Shown: positions 18,037 through 26,848 of the stretch, piece by piece | Position numbering within the stretch: position 1 is the first letter of the stretch | Layout: every line of letters begins with the position of its first letter | NCBI GenBank assembly: GCA_025808415.1 | Contig: CP075525.1 | Location: 124,001-188,000, forward strand | Direction: 5' to 3' | Source: Cyclobacteriaceae bacterium | Lineage (GTDB): Bacteria > Bacteroidota > Bacteroidia > Cytophagales > Cyclobacteriaceae | Length of the DNA: 64,000 nt | Translations under genes and position numbers: made by a program | The notes under the pieces: model-generated | Seen by the model: only the letters and a program-made list of their open reading frames with translations | Told to the model about the DNA's origin: nothing | Database searches by the model: none

Positions 18037-18480
18037 ATGTCAGGTGTAAATAAAGTAATACTCGTAGGGCGACTCGGCAAGGATCCAGAAGTAAGAAATC
18101 TGGATAGCGGTGTTGCTGTGGCAAATTTTAGCATAGCCACCTCCGAAACCTATCGCGATAAGACCACCAACGAAAAAAAAGAAATTACCGAGTGGCATAA
18201 CATTGTGTTGTGGAGAGGCCTGGCCGAGATTGCTCAAAAATATTTACACAAAGGCGACATGGTGTACATTGAGGGAAAACTTCGTACCCGCTCATGGGAG
18301 AAAGAAGGTGTTACCCGTTATATCACTGAAGTGGTTGCTGATAACATGACTATGCTTTCCACCAAAAGCAGTGGTGGCTCAAGTGCAGAATCAAATTATG
18401 CTCCTGCATCTAAGCCATCTTCATCAGAAGGAATGTCCATGCCTGCCGAAACAGGCGGATCGGATGATCTTCCCTTCTGA
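18037..18480 (+). CDS. ssb: Single-stranded DNA-binding protein
   Basis: 147 residues. The OB-fold starts [19 protein letters not shown] and covers about 110 residues, followed by a flexible Ser/Ala-rich linker and the acidic tip DDLPF, the peptide that recruits replication and repair proteins. Binds ssDNA as a tetramer. Placed between mutY and gldE as in other Bacteroidota. Confidence 0.97.
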   Translation: MSGVNKVILVGRLGKDPEVRNLDSGVAVANFSIATSETYRDKTTNEKKEITEWHNIVLWRGLAEIAQKYLHKGDMVYIEGKLRTRSWEKEGVTRYITEVVADNMTMLSTKSSGGSSAESNYAPASKPSSSEGMSMPAETGGSDDLPF

Positions 18481-18505
18481 TTTGTTTCACCAAATTTAAA
18501 ATCGC

Positions 18506-19831
18506 TTGGACGAGCCTCCCAGTTATACGCTACTTCAACTTTTGTCGGGCCTTAGCCTGATGCACCTGATCAGCATTGCTGTAATTGCAATGCTTTTGAT
18601 TATTTCCGGACTTGTATCCGGATCGGAAGTTGCTTTTTTCTCTCTTAAACCTGAAGATCTTGACCGTTGTCGCGAAAGTGAGGAGCGAAGTGACAAGACA
18701 ATTCTTGAACTCCTCGGCAAACCCCGTCAACTCCTGGCTACGATACTGATCATGAACAATACGGTCAACGTAGGCATTGTAACACTGGCTACTTTTCTGA
18801 TGTGGGAACTTTCAGGAACACGCAGACCCGAAGAGATTATTGTAGGCGTTGTAACCTTTGTGATCGCTTTTGTGCTCACCTTTTTCGGAGAGATCGTTCC
18901 TAAAGTATATGCCACCAAAAATAATCTCTCCTTTGCACGCTTCATGGCAGCCGGTTGGCGTGTACTTATCGTAATTTGCAAGCCCATCTCCGCACCGTTA
19001 ATGACCATGAGTAATTTTGTGGAAAGGCGGGTGGAGAAAAAAGGCTATCAAACCACGGTTGAGGAATTAAATCAAGCCCTTGAACTGGCCACCAGCACGG
19101 ATGAAACCAGCGCTGAAGAAAAAGAAATTTTGCGCGGCATTGTAAACTTTGGTACGCTCAGCGTGCGTCAAGTCATGCGTTCCCGCGTTGATATTTCTGC
19201 TGTTGATAGCGAGCTGAATTTCTTTGAACTCATGGAGTTCATCAATAAATCGGGCTTTTCGCGATTACCTGTCTATCGCGAGTCGCTGGATAAGATTGAG
19301 GGACTGCTCTATATAAAAGACTTGCTACCCTATTTGGATCAGGATGCCGGTTTTGCCTGGCAAAAATTGTTGCGTACTCCGTTTTTCGTACCGGAAACCA
19401 AAAAGGTCGACTCCCTACTAAAGGATTTTCAGGAAAAACGAATTCACATGGCATTGGTTGTTGATGAATATGGTGGTACGGCCGGCCTCATAACCCTGGA
19501 GGATGTGATTGAAGAAATTATCGGTGAAATCAATGACGAATTTGATGAGGCCGGACTGGCCTATCAGAAAATTGATGAGCATACTTTTGCCTTTGAAGGA
19601 AAAACTTCACTTCATGATTTTTGCAAAGCGTTGGATGTTGAGCCAAACACCTTTGATGAAATAAAGGGTGAAAGCGAATCACTGGGTGGAGTTATACTGG
19701 AAATAAATAAAGGTTTTCCAAAAGCCGGTGATCAGATTCAGTATAATCAATTTACCTTTACCATTGAGGCCGTGGATAAGAAGCGCATAAAACGGGTGAA
19801 GGTGCATGTTCATGAACAAAAGAGTCTTTAA
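18506..19831 (+). CDS. gldE: Gliding motility-associated protein GldE (CorC/HlyC-like)
   Basis: 441 residues from a TTG codon at 18506; the first residues ([10 protein letters not shown]) look like those of GldE homologues, which supports TTG over the next ATG at 18560. A DUF21 membrane domain with about four helices (residues 20-190) is followed by two CBS domains ([40 protein letters not shown]) and a CorC/HlyC C-terminal domain. GldE is needed together with GldD for gliding and type IX secretion in Flavobacterium; the domain family otherwise transports Mg or Co. Partner of gldD next door. Confidence 0.93.
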   Translation: MDEPPSYTLLQLLSGLSLMHLISIAVIAMLLIISGLVSGSEVAFFSLKPEDLDRCRESEERSDKTILELLGKPRQLLATILIMNNTVNVGIVTLATFLMWELSGTRRPEEIIVGVVTFVIAFVLTFFGEIVPKVYATKNNLSFARFMAAGWRVLIVICKPISAPLMTMSNFVERRVEKKGYQTTVEELNQALELATSTDETSAEEKEILRGIVNFGTLSVRQVMRSRVDISAVDSELNFFELMEFINKSGFSRLPVYRESLDKIEGLLYIKDLLPYLDQDAGFAWQKLLRTPFFVPETKKVDSLLKDFQEKRIHMALVVDEYGGTAGLITLEDVIEEIIGEINDEFDEAGLAYQKIDEHTFAFEGKTSLHDFCKALDVEPNTFDEIKGESESLGGVILEINKGFPKAGDQIQYNQFTFTIEAVDKKRIKRVKVHVHEQKSL

Positions 19832-19850
19832 GGGTTACGGGTCGCGGGTT

Positions 19851-20441
19851 ATGGGTGGCCGTTTGTTCCGCGCTTTCTTGTTTGGGCTTGTTCTTATCAT
19901 TTTGTCTTCATGCCAGCGGGATTATTTACCCAAGCCGATGGGGTATAACCGATTGATTTTACCTGAACCCTCCTACCAGGTATTGCCCGACTCTTTTCCG
20001 TACACCTTCGAATTTTCCAAACACGCGCGCTTGTTGCCCGACACGGCCGGCTTTCATGAGCGCTACTGGATTGAGCTGTACTACCCCGCATTAAAATCGA
20101 ATATTCATATCACCTACAAGGAAATTAACAGCAACGAGCAACTGCTAAAAGAATTCATGAACGATGCGTATACACTCGTTGCCAAACATCAGATCAAAGC
20201 ATCAGCCATCGATGAAGTAATTACCCAAAACCCATTCGGCCGAACGGCCATCGTTGCTGAGTTGCAAGGTGAAGTACCCAGTCAGATGCAGTTCACGATT
20301 ACCGATTCAACTAAAAACTTTCTTCGTGGCGCGCTTTACTTCAATACCAAGGTACACAACGACTCCTTAAAACCGGCCATCGAGTACATGAAGAAAGACA
20401 TCATGCATCTGGTGAACACTTTTGATTGGTCAAAAAAATAA
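19851..20441 (+). CDS. gldD: Gliding motility lipoprotein GldD
   Basis: 196 residues from ATG 19851; the frame also allows an ATG at 19806 that overlaps gldE by 26 bases. A signal peptide ends in a lipobox (LIILSSC). The body has GldD hallmarks: [37 protein letters not shown] and [19 protein letters not shown]. GldD is an envelope lipoprotein required for gliding motility and, with GldE, for a working type IX system. Downstream lies a strongly palindromic gap. Confidence 0.94.
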   Translation: MGGRLFRAFLFGLVLIILSSCQRDYLPKPMGYNRLILPEPSYQVLPDSFPYTFEFSKHARLLPDTAGFHERYWIELYYPALKSNIHITYKEINSNEQLLKEFMNDAYTLVAKHQIKASAIDEVITQNPFGRTAIVAELQGEVPSQMQFTITDSTKNFLRGALYFNTKVHNDSLKPAIEYMKKDIMHLVNTFDWSKK

Positions 20442-20483
20442 ACCCAAAAAAGTCATTAGACCTTTTTGCACAAGGTGCTGACG

Positions 20484-20584
20484 ATTGAAAATGAAGCAGT
20501 TGAAAGTTACTTCTAAAAGTAAGTCTTCCTTCATTTTCAATGTCAGGGTTGATCCTGACAATCCTGACGGTTTGCTGTCAGGAT
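20484..20584. repeat. Three consecutive hairpins after gldD
   Basis: First, ATTGAAAATGAAG (20484-20496) pairs perfectly with CTTCATTTTCAAT (20529-20541) and encloses a smaller stem TTACTT/AAGTAA. Second, TGTCAGG/CCTGACA (20541-20560). Third, ATCCTGAC/GTCAGGAT (20561-20584). The first may terminate the gldE-gldD transcript although it lacks a T run. The last two share the CCTGAC core with the repeat at 61625. Confidence 0.75.
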
Positions 20585-20598
20585 TCGTCATATATTTA
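20571..20598 (+). promoter_or_regulatory. Putative promoter of the aminotransferase gene
   Basis: TTTG at 20571-20574 and TATATTTA at 20591-20598 (one mismatch to TAnnTTTG) are spaced 20 bases apart, as in Bacteroidota promoters. The -33 box falls in the loop of the third hairpin, so folding could affect transcription. The ATG is at 20638. Confidence 0.4.
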
Positions 20599-20637
20599 CG
20601 TCTGACTTATTTCTAATGACAATTCCGGGATAAAACC

Positions 20638-21786
20638 ATGCTGACCTCCAAACGTGCCAAATTCAGTTTACCCCCAAATGTCAGTTATCTGAATTGTGCT
20701 TACATGTCACCCCTTTTGAAAAGCGCAGAAAAAGTTGGTGTAAAGGCGCTTCGGAAAAAAAGAAATCCTATTTCCATTTCGCAGCAAGATTTTTTCTCCG
20801 ACACGGAGTTGCTTCGCAAAGAATATGCGCGCCTGATCCATGCAGAAAATCCGAACCGCATCGTTATCATTCCATCAGTATCGTACGGCATGGCCAATGT
20901 GGTGCGAAACATGAATATTAAAAAAGGGCAACATATCATTGTGGCCGCTGAACAATTTCCCAGCAACTACTATCCCTGGAAAAGCTTGTGTGATGAAAAC
21001 GGGGCAGAAGTAAAAAGCATTTCTCCTCCGGATGGATTTACTGAACGGGGTAAACGTTGGAACGAAAAAATTCTTGAGGCCATCAACACCAATACAAAAG
21101 CCGTAGCTATTGGTCATGTGCATTGGGCCGATGGAACGCGTTTCGATTTGGAAGCCATTCGAAAACGCACACAGGATGTAGGCGCACTGCTTATTGTGGA
21201 TGGAACACAGTCGGTTGGTGCACTGCCTTTTGATGTACAAAAAATTAAACCTGATGCCTTGGTGTGTGCAGGGTACAAGTGGTTACTGGGACCTTATTCC
21301 ATCGGTCTGGCTTACTATGGTGAATATTTTAACAATGGAAAGCCTGTTGAAGAAAACTGGATTACCCGTTTGCACAGTGAGGATTTTACGGGTCTAGTTA
21401 ATTATCAACAAGCCTATCATGAAGGTGCCTTACGCTATGAAGTTGGCGAGCGCAGCAATTTTATTTTAGTGCCCATGCTACTCAATGCCATCAAGCAATT
21501 GAATAACTGGGGGCCTGAACGAGTACAGGAGTATTGTGGGGAAATAGGAAAAGACACCATTGAAAAGCTTACCGAAAAAGGATTTTTGATTGAACAAGAG
21601 AACTGGCGGGGAGCTCATTTGTTTGGCATTCGTCTGCCGGTCAACCTTGATCTGGAAAAAATCAAACAGTCATTAGTCAGCAATAAAGTATATGTTTCCT
21701 TTCGGGGAAATGCCATTCGGGTTGCTCCTAATGTGTATAACACAGAGAAAGATTTTCAAAAATTATTGAAAGCCCTAACTAAATAG
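20638..21786 (+). CDS. PLP-dependent aminotransferase class V (cysteine desulfurase / isopenicillin-N-epimerase-like)
   Basis: 382 residues. Fold type I landmarks are IVDGTQSVGALPFDV, with the Asp that contacts the PLP ring nitrogen, and CAGYKWLLGPYSIG, with the Schiff-base Lys. A His in GHVHWADG stacks on the cofactor. No conserved catalytic Cys of the SufS type is evident in the usual loop, so a desulfurase role is doubtful; kynureninase- or epimerase-like chemistry is as likely. Single gene with its own promoter-like sequence. Confidence 0.85.
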   Translation: MLTSKRAKFSLPPNVSYLNCAYMSPLLKSAEKVGVKALRKKRNPISISQQDFFSDTELLRKEYARLIHAENPNRIVIIPSVSYGMANVVRNMNIKKGQHIIVAAEQFPSNYYPWKSLCDENGAEVKSISPPDGFTERGKRWNEKILEAINTNTKAVAIGHVHWADGTRFDLEAIRKRTQDVGALLIVDGTQSVGALPFDVQKIKPDALVCAGYKWLLGPYSIGLAYYGEYFNNGKPVEENWITRLHSEDFTGLVNYQQAYHEGALRYEVGERSNFILVPMLLNAIKQLNNWGPERVQEYCGEIGKDTIEKLTEKGFLIEQENWRGAHLFGIRLPVNLDLEKIKQSLVSNKVYVSFRGNAIRVAPNVYNTEKDFQKLLKALTK

Positions 21787-21877
21787 AGTGCATACACTAT
21801 TTTCATAGAGTATTTTGTGTCTTTGTGTTTTAGTGGCAAAAAAACTGACTGACTTAATAGTCTAAACAAAATAACCC

Positions 21878-22528
21878 ATGCGCCCAATTTTCATAACATT
21901 CTTTCTATTGTTCTGCCTGTCTGGCGTTGCTCAAAATAAGCAGTACACATTTGTTTTTCTGAACACCCGAACAGACAAGACAGAATTACCCAAAGAAGAA
22001 GTAGACAAACTTATGGAAGGGCACCTGGCCAACATCACACGGTTGGCAAAAGAAGGAAAACTTATTGTGGCTGGACCGTTTGATGGTGGCGGTGGAATTT
22101 TTATTCTGAACACAACTTCCATTGATGAAGCCAACGCATGGCTTAGCACCGATCCGGGCATTCAGGCTAACCGTTGGAAACTTGATGTGCTCCCGTATCA
22201 ACCACGCATAGGCGGTGTGTGTGCAGCAAAAGAACCTTACGAAATGGTGACGTATAATTTCATACGCTTCCGCTCCAACATTCATAAAGAAACTGTGGGT
22301 GATTACCCCATGCTTCTGAAAAAGCATGATGAATACCTCAAGCAATTAGCAAAAAACGGAAACGTAATCACTGAAGGGATTTTTGACGATCAGGAGGGAG
22401 GAATTCTGATTATGAAAGGCGATATACAAGCTGAAGTATTTGAAAATGATCCTGCTGTAAAAGGCGGTACACTTTTGTTTGAGGTAAAGAAGTTATGGGT
22501 TGCGAAAGGGGCCTTCTGTGAACAGTAA
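21878..22528 (+). CDS. Secreted protein with two YCII-like domains
   Basis: 216 residues. A signal peptide (ITFFLLFCLSGVAQ) precedes two similar ferredoxin-like domains: residues 20-105 (YTFVFLNTRTDK, HLANITRLAKEGKLIVAGPF) and residues 125-205 (HDEYLKQLAKNGNVITEGIF). The paired H-x-x-x-(L/I)-x2-L-A pattern with GPF or GIF is that of YCII-related proteins. These are often small cytoplasmic enzymes or domains; a secreted tandem form is less usual. Function unknown. Confidence 0.75.
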   Translation: MRPIFITFFLLFCLSGVAQNKQYTFVFLNTRTDKTELPKEEVDKLMEGHLANITRLAKEGKLIVAGPFDGGGGIFILNTTSIDEANAWLSTDPGIQANRWKLDVLPYQPRIGGVCAAKEPYEMVTYNFIRFRSNIHKETVGDYPMLLKKHDEYLKQLAKNGNVITEGIFDDQEGGILIMKGDIQAEVFENDPAVKGGTLLFEVKKLWVAKGAFCEQ

Positions 22529-22539
22529 CCTTGTAGTAG

Positions 22540-23106
22540 TTATTCTGCAAGGCGAAACGTTCTGAAAACTTCCCATTGTTTGCCTGTATGTTTTAATAGC
22601 GCAACAGCCTCTGCACTAAATTCTCCCTCAAATTTCTTTTTACTGAATTCTTCCCATGCCCTTTTGAAGGCTGGTTTCCTTAAGTCGCGAAAGGCAACGG
22701 TAAGATGCGGGTTGAAAGGCAATTCCTTGTAGTTTGCATTGAACAACTTTAATTCCTGTTTACAAAAACGCTGAAGATTTCGTTGCAACTGTTGCAATGC
22801 CTCCGTCCTTTCAATGTCAACAAAAATTACCCGTGGAGGAAAACAACCAAAATTTTGAAAGCGGATGGAGCACGTATTCTGCGACTGCAGAAAGTTTTCC
22901 AACTTACCGATCAGCATTTCCTCTTTATCCTCCCTCCATTTGAATGGCATGTGTAAGGTAATGTGCGGAGGCGATTTCAACGCACCATGACTCGCATACT
23001 GCTCACTGAAATAGCGTTTTATGTTCAAGACCTCTTCAAAAAAAGGAGATGGGGGTACGATCGCAATAAAATAAAATTTCCTTCTATCTTCTTTCTTTTC
23101 CGGCAT
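22540..23106 (-). CDS. LigT/2H phosphoesterase family protein (2'-5' RNA ligase-like)
   Basis: 188 residues. The two HxT catalytic motifs of the 2H superfamily are present as HITLHMPF and HLTVAFRDL, about 75 residues apart. Members hydrolyse 2',3'-cyclic phosphodiesters or join RNA ends through 2'-5' bonds; which applies here cannot be told. No signal peptide. It converges on the YCII-like gene and is divergent from the amidohydrolase. Confidence 0.85.
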   Translation of the reverse strand: MPEKKEDRRKFYFIAIVPPSPFFEEVLNIKRYFSEQYASHGALKSPPHITLHMPFKWREDKEEMLIGKLENFLQSQNTCSIRFQNFGCFPPRVIFVDIERTEALQQLQRNLQRFCKQELKLFNANYKELPFNPHLTVAFRDLRKPAFKRAWEEFSKKKFEGEFSAEAVALLKHTGKQWEVFRTFRLAE

Positions 23107-23191
23107 TGTAAGAAATACGAAATGATACGTATGTACGGTTAAAGTTTGATAACTTATCCTTCAAATCAAAAAAGGCTTTTGCCGTAACCTT

Positions 23192-24550
23192 ATGATCCGC
23201 TCATCATCTTCCCTTATCCTTCTGTTCATAGCCTCCCATGTAATGGCTCAGCAATGGGTTGACTCGCGTCAGCAGGAAATTGTCATCCGGTCAGTAAATG
23301 TAATTCCTATGGATGAAGAACGCGTGATTGCCAATCAAACCGTTCTTATTAAAGATGGCAAAATTACTGCGATGGGCAGCAAAGTAAAGTCCGGAAAAAA
23401 TGCCCTGGTACTTGATGGCAAGAGTAAGTACCTCATGCCAGGATTGGCCGAAATGCATGCGCATGTGCCTCCCATCGATGACCTGGAGCCCATGAAAGAA
23501 GTTTTGTTTCTTTTCGCGGCCAATGGTATTACTACTATACGCGGCATGCTGGGGCACACACGTCACCTTGAGCTTCGAAGCATGATTCAACGCGGGGAAA
23601 TAAACGGGCCGCGATTCTATACCACCGGGCCATCCTTTAATGGCATCAGTGTAAAAACTGCCGAAGCTGGTACGGAAATGGTTCGCAAGCAAAAAGAAGC
23701 AGGCTATGATTTTCTGAAATTACATCCAGGTCTTAACCTTGAGACGTTTCCTGCCATTGCTTCAACCGCTAACGAACTAGGAATTCCGTTTGCGGGGCAC
23801 GTGTCTTTCGCGGTTGGGGTGTGGCGCGCCATTGATGCAGGTTATTCTTCCATCGATCACCTCGATGGATTTGTAGAAGCATTGGTGCCGGGCATTGATA
23901 CGCTTACTGAACAACAAGCCGGTCTGTTTGGAATGTTTGTTGGCCACCGTGCCGATGAATCCGGTATTCCAAAACTTATGAAAGCACTGCAAGAAAAAAA
24001 TATTTGGGTGGTCCCCACGCAATCGCTTGCCGAGCGTTGGTTCTCACCCGCCTATGATGCTGAAGAATTTCGCAACGATCCGCATAGCAAATACATGAAT
24101 CCTAAGGTTGTTGATCAGTGGATTCAGAGTAAGAAAACACTACAGGCTAATCCAAACTACAATGCGACTACTATAGAGAGCTTTATCAAGCTCCGCAGAA
24201 AACTTATTCTTGAATGTCAGAAAAACGATGTTGGGTTGCTCTTAGGATGCGATGCACCACAGGTATTTAATGTTCCGGGATTTTCAACACACCACGAACT
24301 TGCCTACCTGGTGGATTGCGGACTAACGCCATACCAAGCCATTAAAACGGGCACCGTTAATGTTGCCAAGTATTTAAAGCTCCCTGATAGCGGAGTAATC
24401 CGCACTGGTGCTGTTGCGGATCTTATTCTCCTAACCAACAATCCGCTTACTGACATCAAACACACCCAATCTATTGAGGGCGTTGTGTTGAATGGTAAAT
24501 GGCTCTCAAAAAAAGAGATTGATGCCGGGCTGAAGAAACTTGAGAAGTAG
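23192..24550 (+). CDS. Secreted amidohydrolase (imidazolonepropionase-like)
   Basis: 452 residues with a signal peptide ending in VMAQQ. The metal-dependent hydrolase fold shows the first ligand pair in MHAHVPP, a Lys in DFLKLHPG that would bridge the metals, later His in GIPFAGHVSF and SIDHLDG, and the last Asp in LGCDAPQ. C-terminal elements GAVADLILL and GVVLNGKWL are usual in this group. Probably cleaves cyclic amides or dipeptides outside the cytoplasm; substrate unknown. Followed directly by a REP-like hairpin overlapping its stop codon. Confidence 0.87.
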   Translation: MIRSSSSLILLFIASHVMAQQWVDSRQQEIVIRSVNVIPMDEERVIANQTVLIKDGKITAMGSKVKSGKNALVLDGKSKYLMPGLAEMHAHVPPIDDLEPMKEVLFLFAANGITTIRGMLGHTRHLELRSMIQRGEINGPRFYTTGPSFNGISVKTAEAGTEMVRKQKEAGYDFLKLHPGLNLETFPAIASTANELGIPFAGHVSFAVGVWRAIDAGYSSIDHLDGFVEALVPGIDTLTEQQAGLFGMFVGHRADESGIPKLMKALQEKNIWVVPTQSLAERWFSPAYDAEEFRNDPHSKYMNPKVVDQWIQSKKTLQANPNYNATTIESFIKLRRKLILECQKNDVGLLLGCDAPQVFNVPGFSTHHELAYLVDCGLTPYQAIKTGTVNVAKYLKLPDSGVIRTGAVADLILLTNNPLTDIKHTQSIEGVVLNGKWLSKKEIDAGLKKLEK

Positions 24551-24569
24551 CCTTCGACAAGCTCAGGCT
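24549..24569. repeat. REP-like hairpin, copy 1
   Basis: AGCCT (24549-24553) and AGGCT (24565-24569) flank the 11-base loop TCGACAAGCTC. The left arm includes the last two bases of the amidohydrolase stop codon. The same loop occurs at 61634 with different but equally paired arms. Confidence 0.7.
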
Positions 24570-24643
24570 GACATATCCTTTGACATGCTTAGTTTAACTA
24601 ACATTCAGATGTTATTCTAACAAGCAGCAATCCCAGCAAAAAA

Positions 24644-26806
24644 TTAAAGATTTTTCAGAATAAAATCCGTCATCATGGTGTGTAAATGATGGCGCCTTTT
24701 TGCCCCGCGCACTCCGTGCGGATCATCCGGGTAATAAAAGGATTGAAATTGTTTGCCCGCCATGATCAACGCATCTTGTAAGGCTACGGAGTTTTGAAAA
24801 TGAACGTTATCATCACCGGTGCCGTGTATCAATAAGAAATGCCCCTGAAGTTTATCAGCATATTTGATGGGCGAGTTATCATCATACCCGGAAGCATTGT
24901 CCTTCGGCAGTTGCATAAACCGCTCGGTGTAAATGTTATCATAGTATCGCCAGTTTGTTACTGGCGCCCCGGCAATACCCAGCTTATAAACACCCGCACC
25001 TTTTGTCATGACCAACGAGGCCATGAAGCCACCATAACTCCAGCCATAAATACCAAGCCGGTTGCCATCCACATAGGGTAAAGAAGCCAAATGTTTTCCA
25101 CCGGCCAACAAATCCTCAAGCTCCAGTTTGCCCATTTCTTTATACGTCTGCTTGGTAAACTGCTCGCCTCGGAAACCCGTGCCGCGGGTATCCATGGTTA
25201 CAACAATGTATCCTTTCTGAACAAGAAGCTGACCCCACGCATCAGGATTAAAACCATTTCGAACCTGCGAGGCGCGCGGCCCGCTGTATTGAAAAACCAT
25301 TACCGGGTATTTCTTACCCGAATCAAAATCACGTGGTTTCATCATGGTGGCGTCCACTTGGGTTACCCCATCAGCCGAAGGGTACTTGTAAAATTCTTTT
25401 GTGGCTAAACCATACTCACCTATACGGCTGCGTAATGCTTCATTGTCTTCGAGTACTTTTAACTGTTTGTTGCCTTTTGTCTGGAACAACCGTACAGACA
25501 AAGGTTGTGATGCATTGCTGAAGTAATCAAGGTAGTACTGCGCATCATTACTCATATTAATGGTGTGCACACCAAGGGTTGAAGTGAGCGCTGTCTTCCG
25601 TTTACCGTCAAGCGAAATGGAATAAAGTTGGCGGTTTAAATAATCCCCTTCAGTTGATATGTAGTAGACGAGTTTTGACTTTTCATCAACCTCTACTACG
25701 GAAGTTACCTCCCAGTTATCCTTTGTGATCTGGTTCACCAATTTGCCATCGATGGTGTACAGGTACAAATGTTTGTACCCACTTTGCTCACTCGAATAAA
25801 TAAAATGCTTTCCATCCTTCAGGTAGGTGAGGTCATCGCAATAATCAATATCAACGTACTTGTCGTTCTTCTCCGTTAACACCACAGTTGAACGACCGGA
25901 TGCTGCATCGACATGAAGAATTTCCAAAACATTTTGCAGGCGGTTCATTCTTCGTACCGAGAGTACGGAAGGATTGTTCGTCCATTTTACACGAGGAATG
26001 TAAATATCTTTATTCGTTCCGATATCGGCCTTCGTGTTAGTTCCGCCAGCCAGGTCATGTATCCAGATTTCAACAACCGAATTATCTTCACCGGCCTTCG
26101 GGTATTTAAAGCGATAATCTTCCGGGTAAAGTGCGCCTTTGTTCCACTTCTGCAAATTATATTCCTTCACATTCGATTCATCAAAGCGATGGAAGGCCAA
26201 CCTTTTACCATCGGGCGACCAGTAAAAAGCCTGGGCAAAACTGAATTCCTCTTCGTACACCCAATCCGTGCTTCCGTTGATGATGTGATTAAACTTGCCA
26301 TCGCGTGTAACCTGGATTTCTTTCATGGTGGCCAGATCCACATAGAACAGGTTGTTCTCTCGAACAAAAGCCACCCTGGTGGCATCGGGTGAAAACGTTG
26401 CATAGGATTGTTTTCCTCCGGCCGAAAGCTTTTGAACCGACTTGCTGATGAGATCATAAATGTAGTATTCAGCTTTAAACGATCTCCTGTAAATTCCTTC
26501 GCGCTCTGTAAGTAATAACAGCTTCTTTTCATCGCTGCTGAACTCATAACTTTGAATATTGAGTTTGGTATTCAGCGCGTCACCATCCACCAGTGTTTCA
26601 ACGGCCTGACCTGTGGTAATATTAAACTTAACGACCTTATTTCCGTCTTGTGAAGAATAAAATTTACCATCGTTCATCCAGTTTATTCCATACACCGAAC
26701 GCTGGGCAAACGTATTTCGGGTGGTAAAATCATCAATCGTAATTTCCCGTTGTGCAACAAGGAGTGTGGGCAAAAGGAAAAGAGCAACCAGAAAAATATT
26801 TTTCAT
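24644..26806 (-). CDS. Dipeptidyl peptidase IV-like serine protease (S9B)
   Basis: 720 residues, the usual DPP-IV length, with a signal peptide (FLVALFLLPTLLVAQ). An eight-bladed propeller precedes the alpha/beta hydrolase domain. The substrate-anchoring double Glu is in VYEEEFSF, the nucleophile Ser in GWSYGGF, the Asp in GTGDDNVH and the His in DDPHGVRG. It removes X-Pro dipeptides from peptides in the periplasm. A 42-base gap separates it from the permease gene on the same strand, so co-transcription is possible. Confidence 0.94.
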   Translation of the reverse strand: MKNIFLVALFLLPTLLVAQREITIDDFTTRNTFAQRSVYGINWMNDGKFYSSQDGNKVVKFNITTGQAVETLVDGDALNTKLNIQSYEFSSDEKKLLLLTEREGIYRRSFKAEYYIYDLISKSVQKLSAGGKQSYATFSPDATRVAFVRENNLFYVDLATMKEIQVTRDGKFNHIINGSTDWVYEEEFSFAQAFYWSPDGKRLAFHRFDESNVKEYNLQKWNKGALYPEDYRFKYPKAGEDNSVVEIWIHDLAGGTNTKADIGTNKDIYIPRVKWTNNPSVLSVRRMNRLQNVLEILHVDAASGRSTVVLTEKNDKYVDIDYCDDLTYLKDGKHFIYSSEQSGYKHLYLYTIDGKLVNQITKDNWEVTSVVEVDEKSKLVYYISTEGDYLNRQLYSISLDGKRKTALTSTLGVHTINMSNDAQYYLDYFSNASQPLSVRLFQTKGNKQLKVLEDNEALRSRIGEYGLATKEFYKYPSADGVTQVDATMMKPRDFDSGKKYPVMVFQYSGPRASQVRNGFNPDAWGQLLVQKGYIVVTMDTRGTGFRGEQFTKQTYKEMGKLELEDLLAGGKHLASLPYVDGNRLGIYGWSYGGFMASLVMTKGAGVYKLGIAGAPVTNWRYYDNIYTERFMQLPKDNASGYDDNSPIKYADKLQGHFLLIHGTGDDNVHFQNSVALQDALIMAGKQFQSFYYPDDPHGVRGAKRRHHLHTMMTDFILKNL

Positions 26807-26848
26807 ATCGATTAATTTAAAAGGTGCGTAAACCTACAAAGAAAAAAA

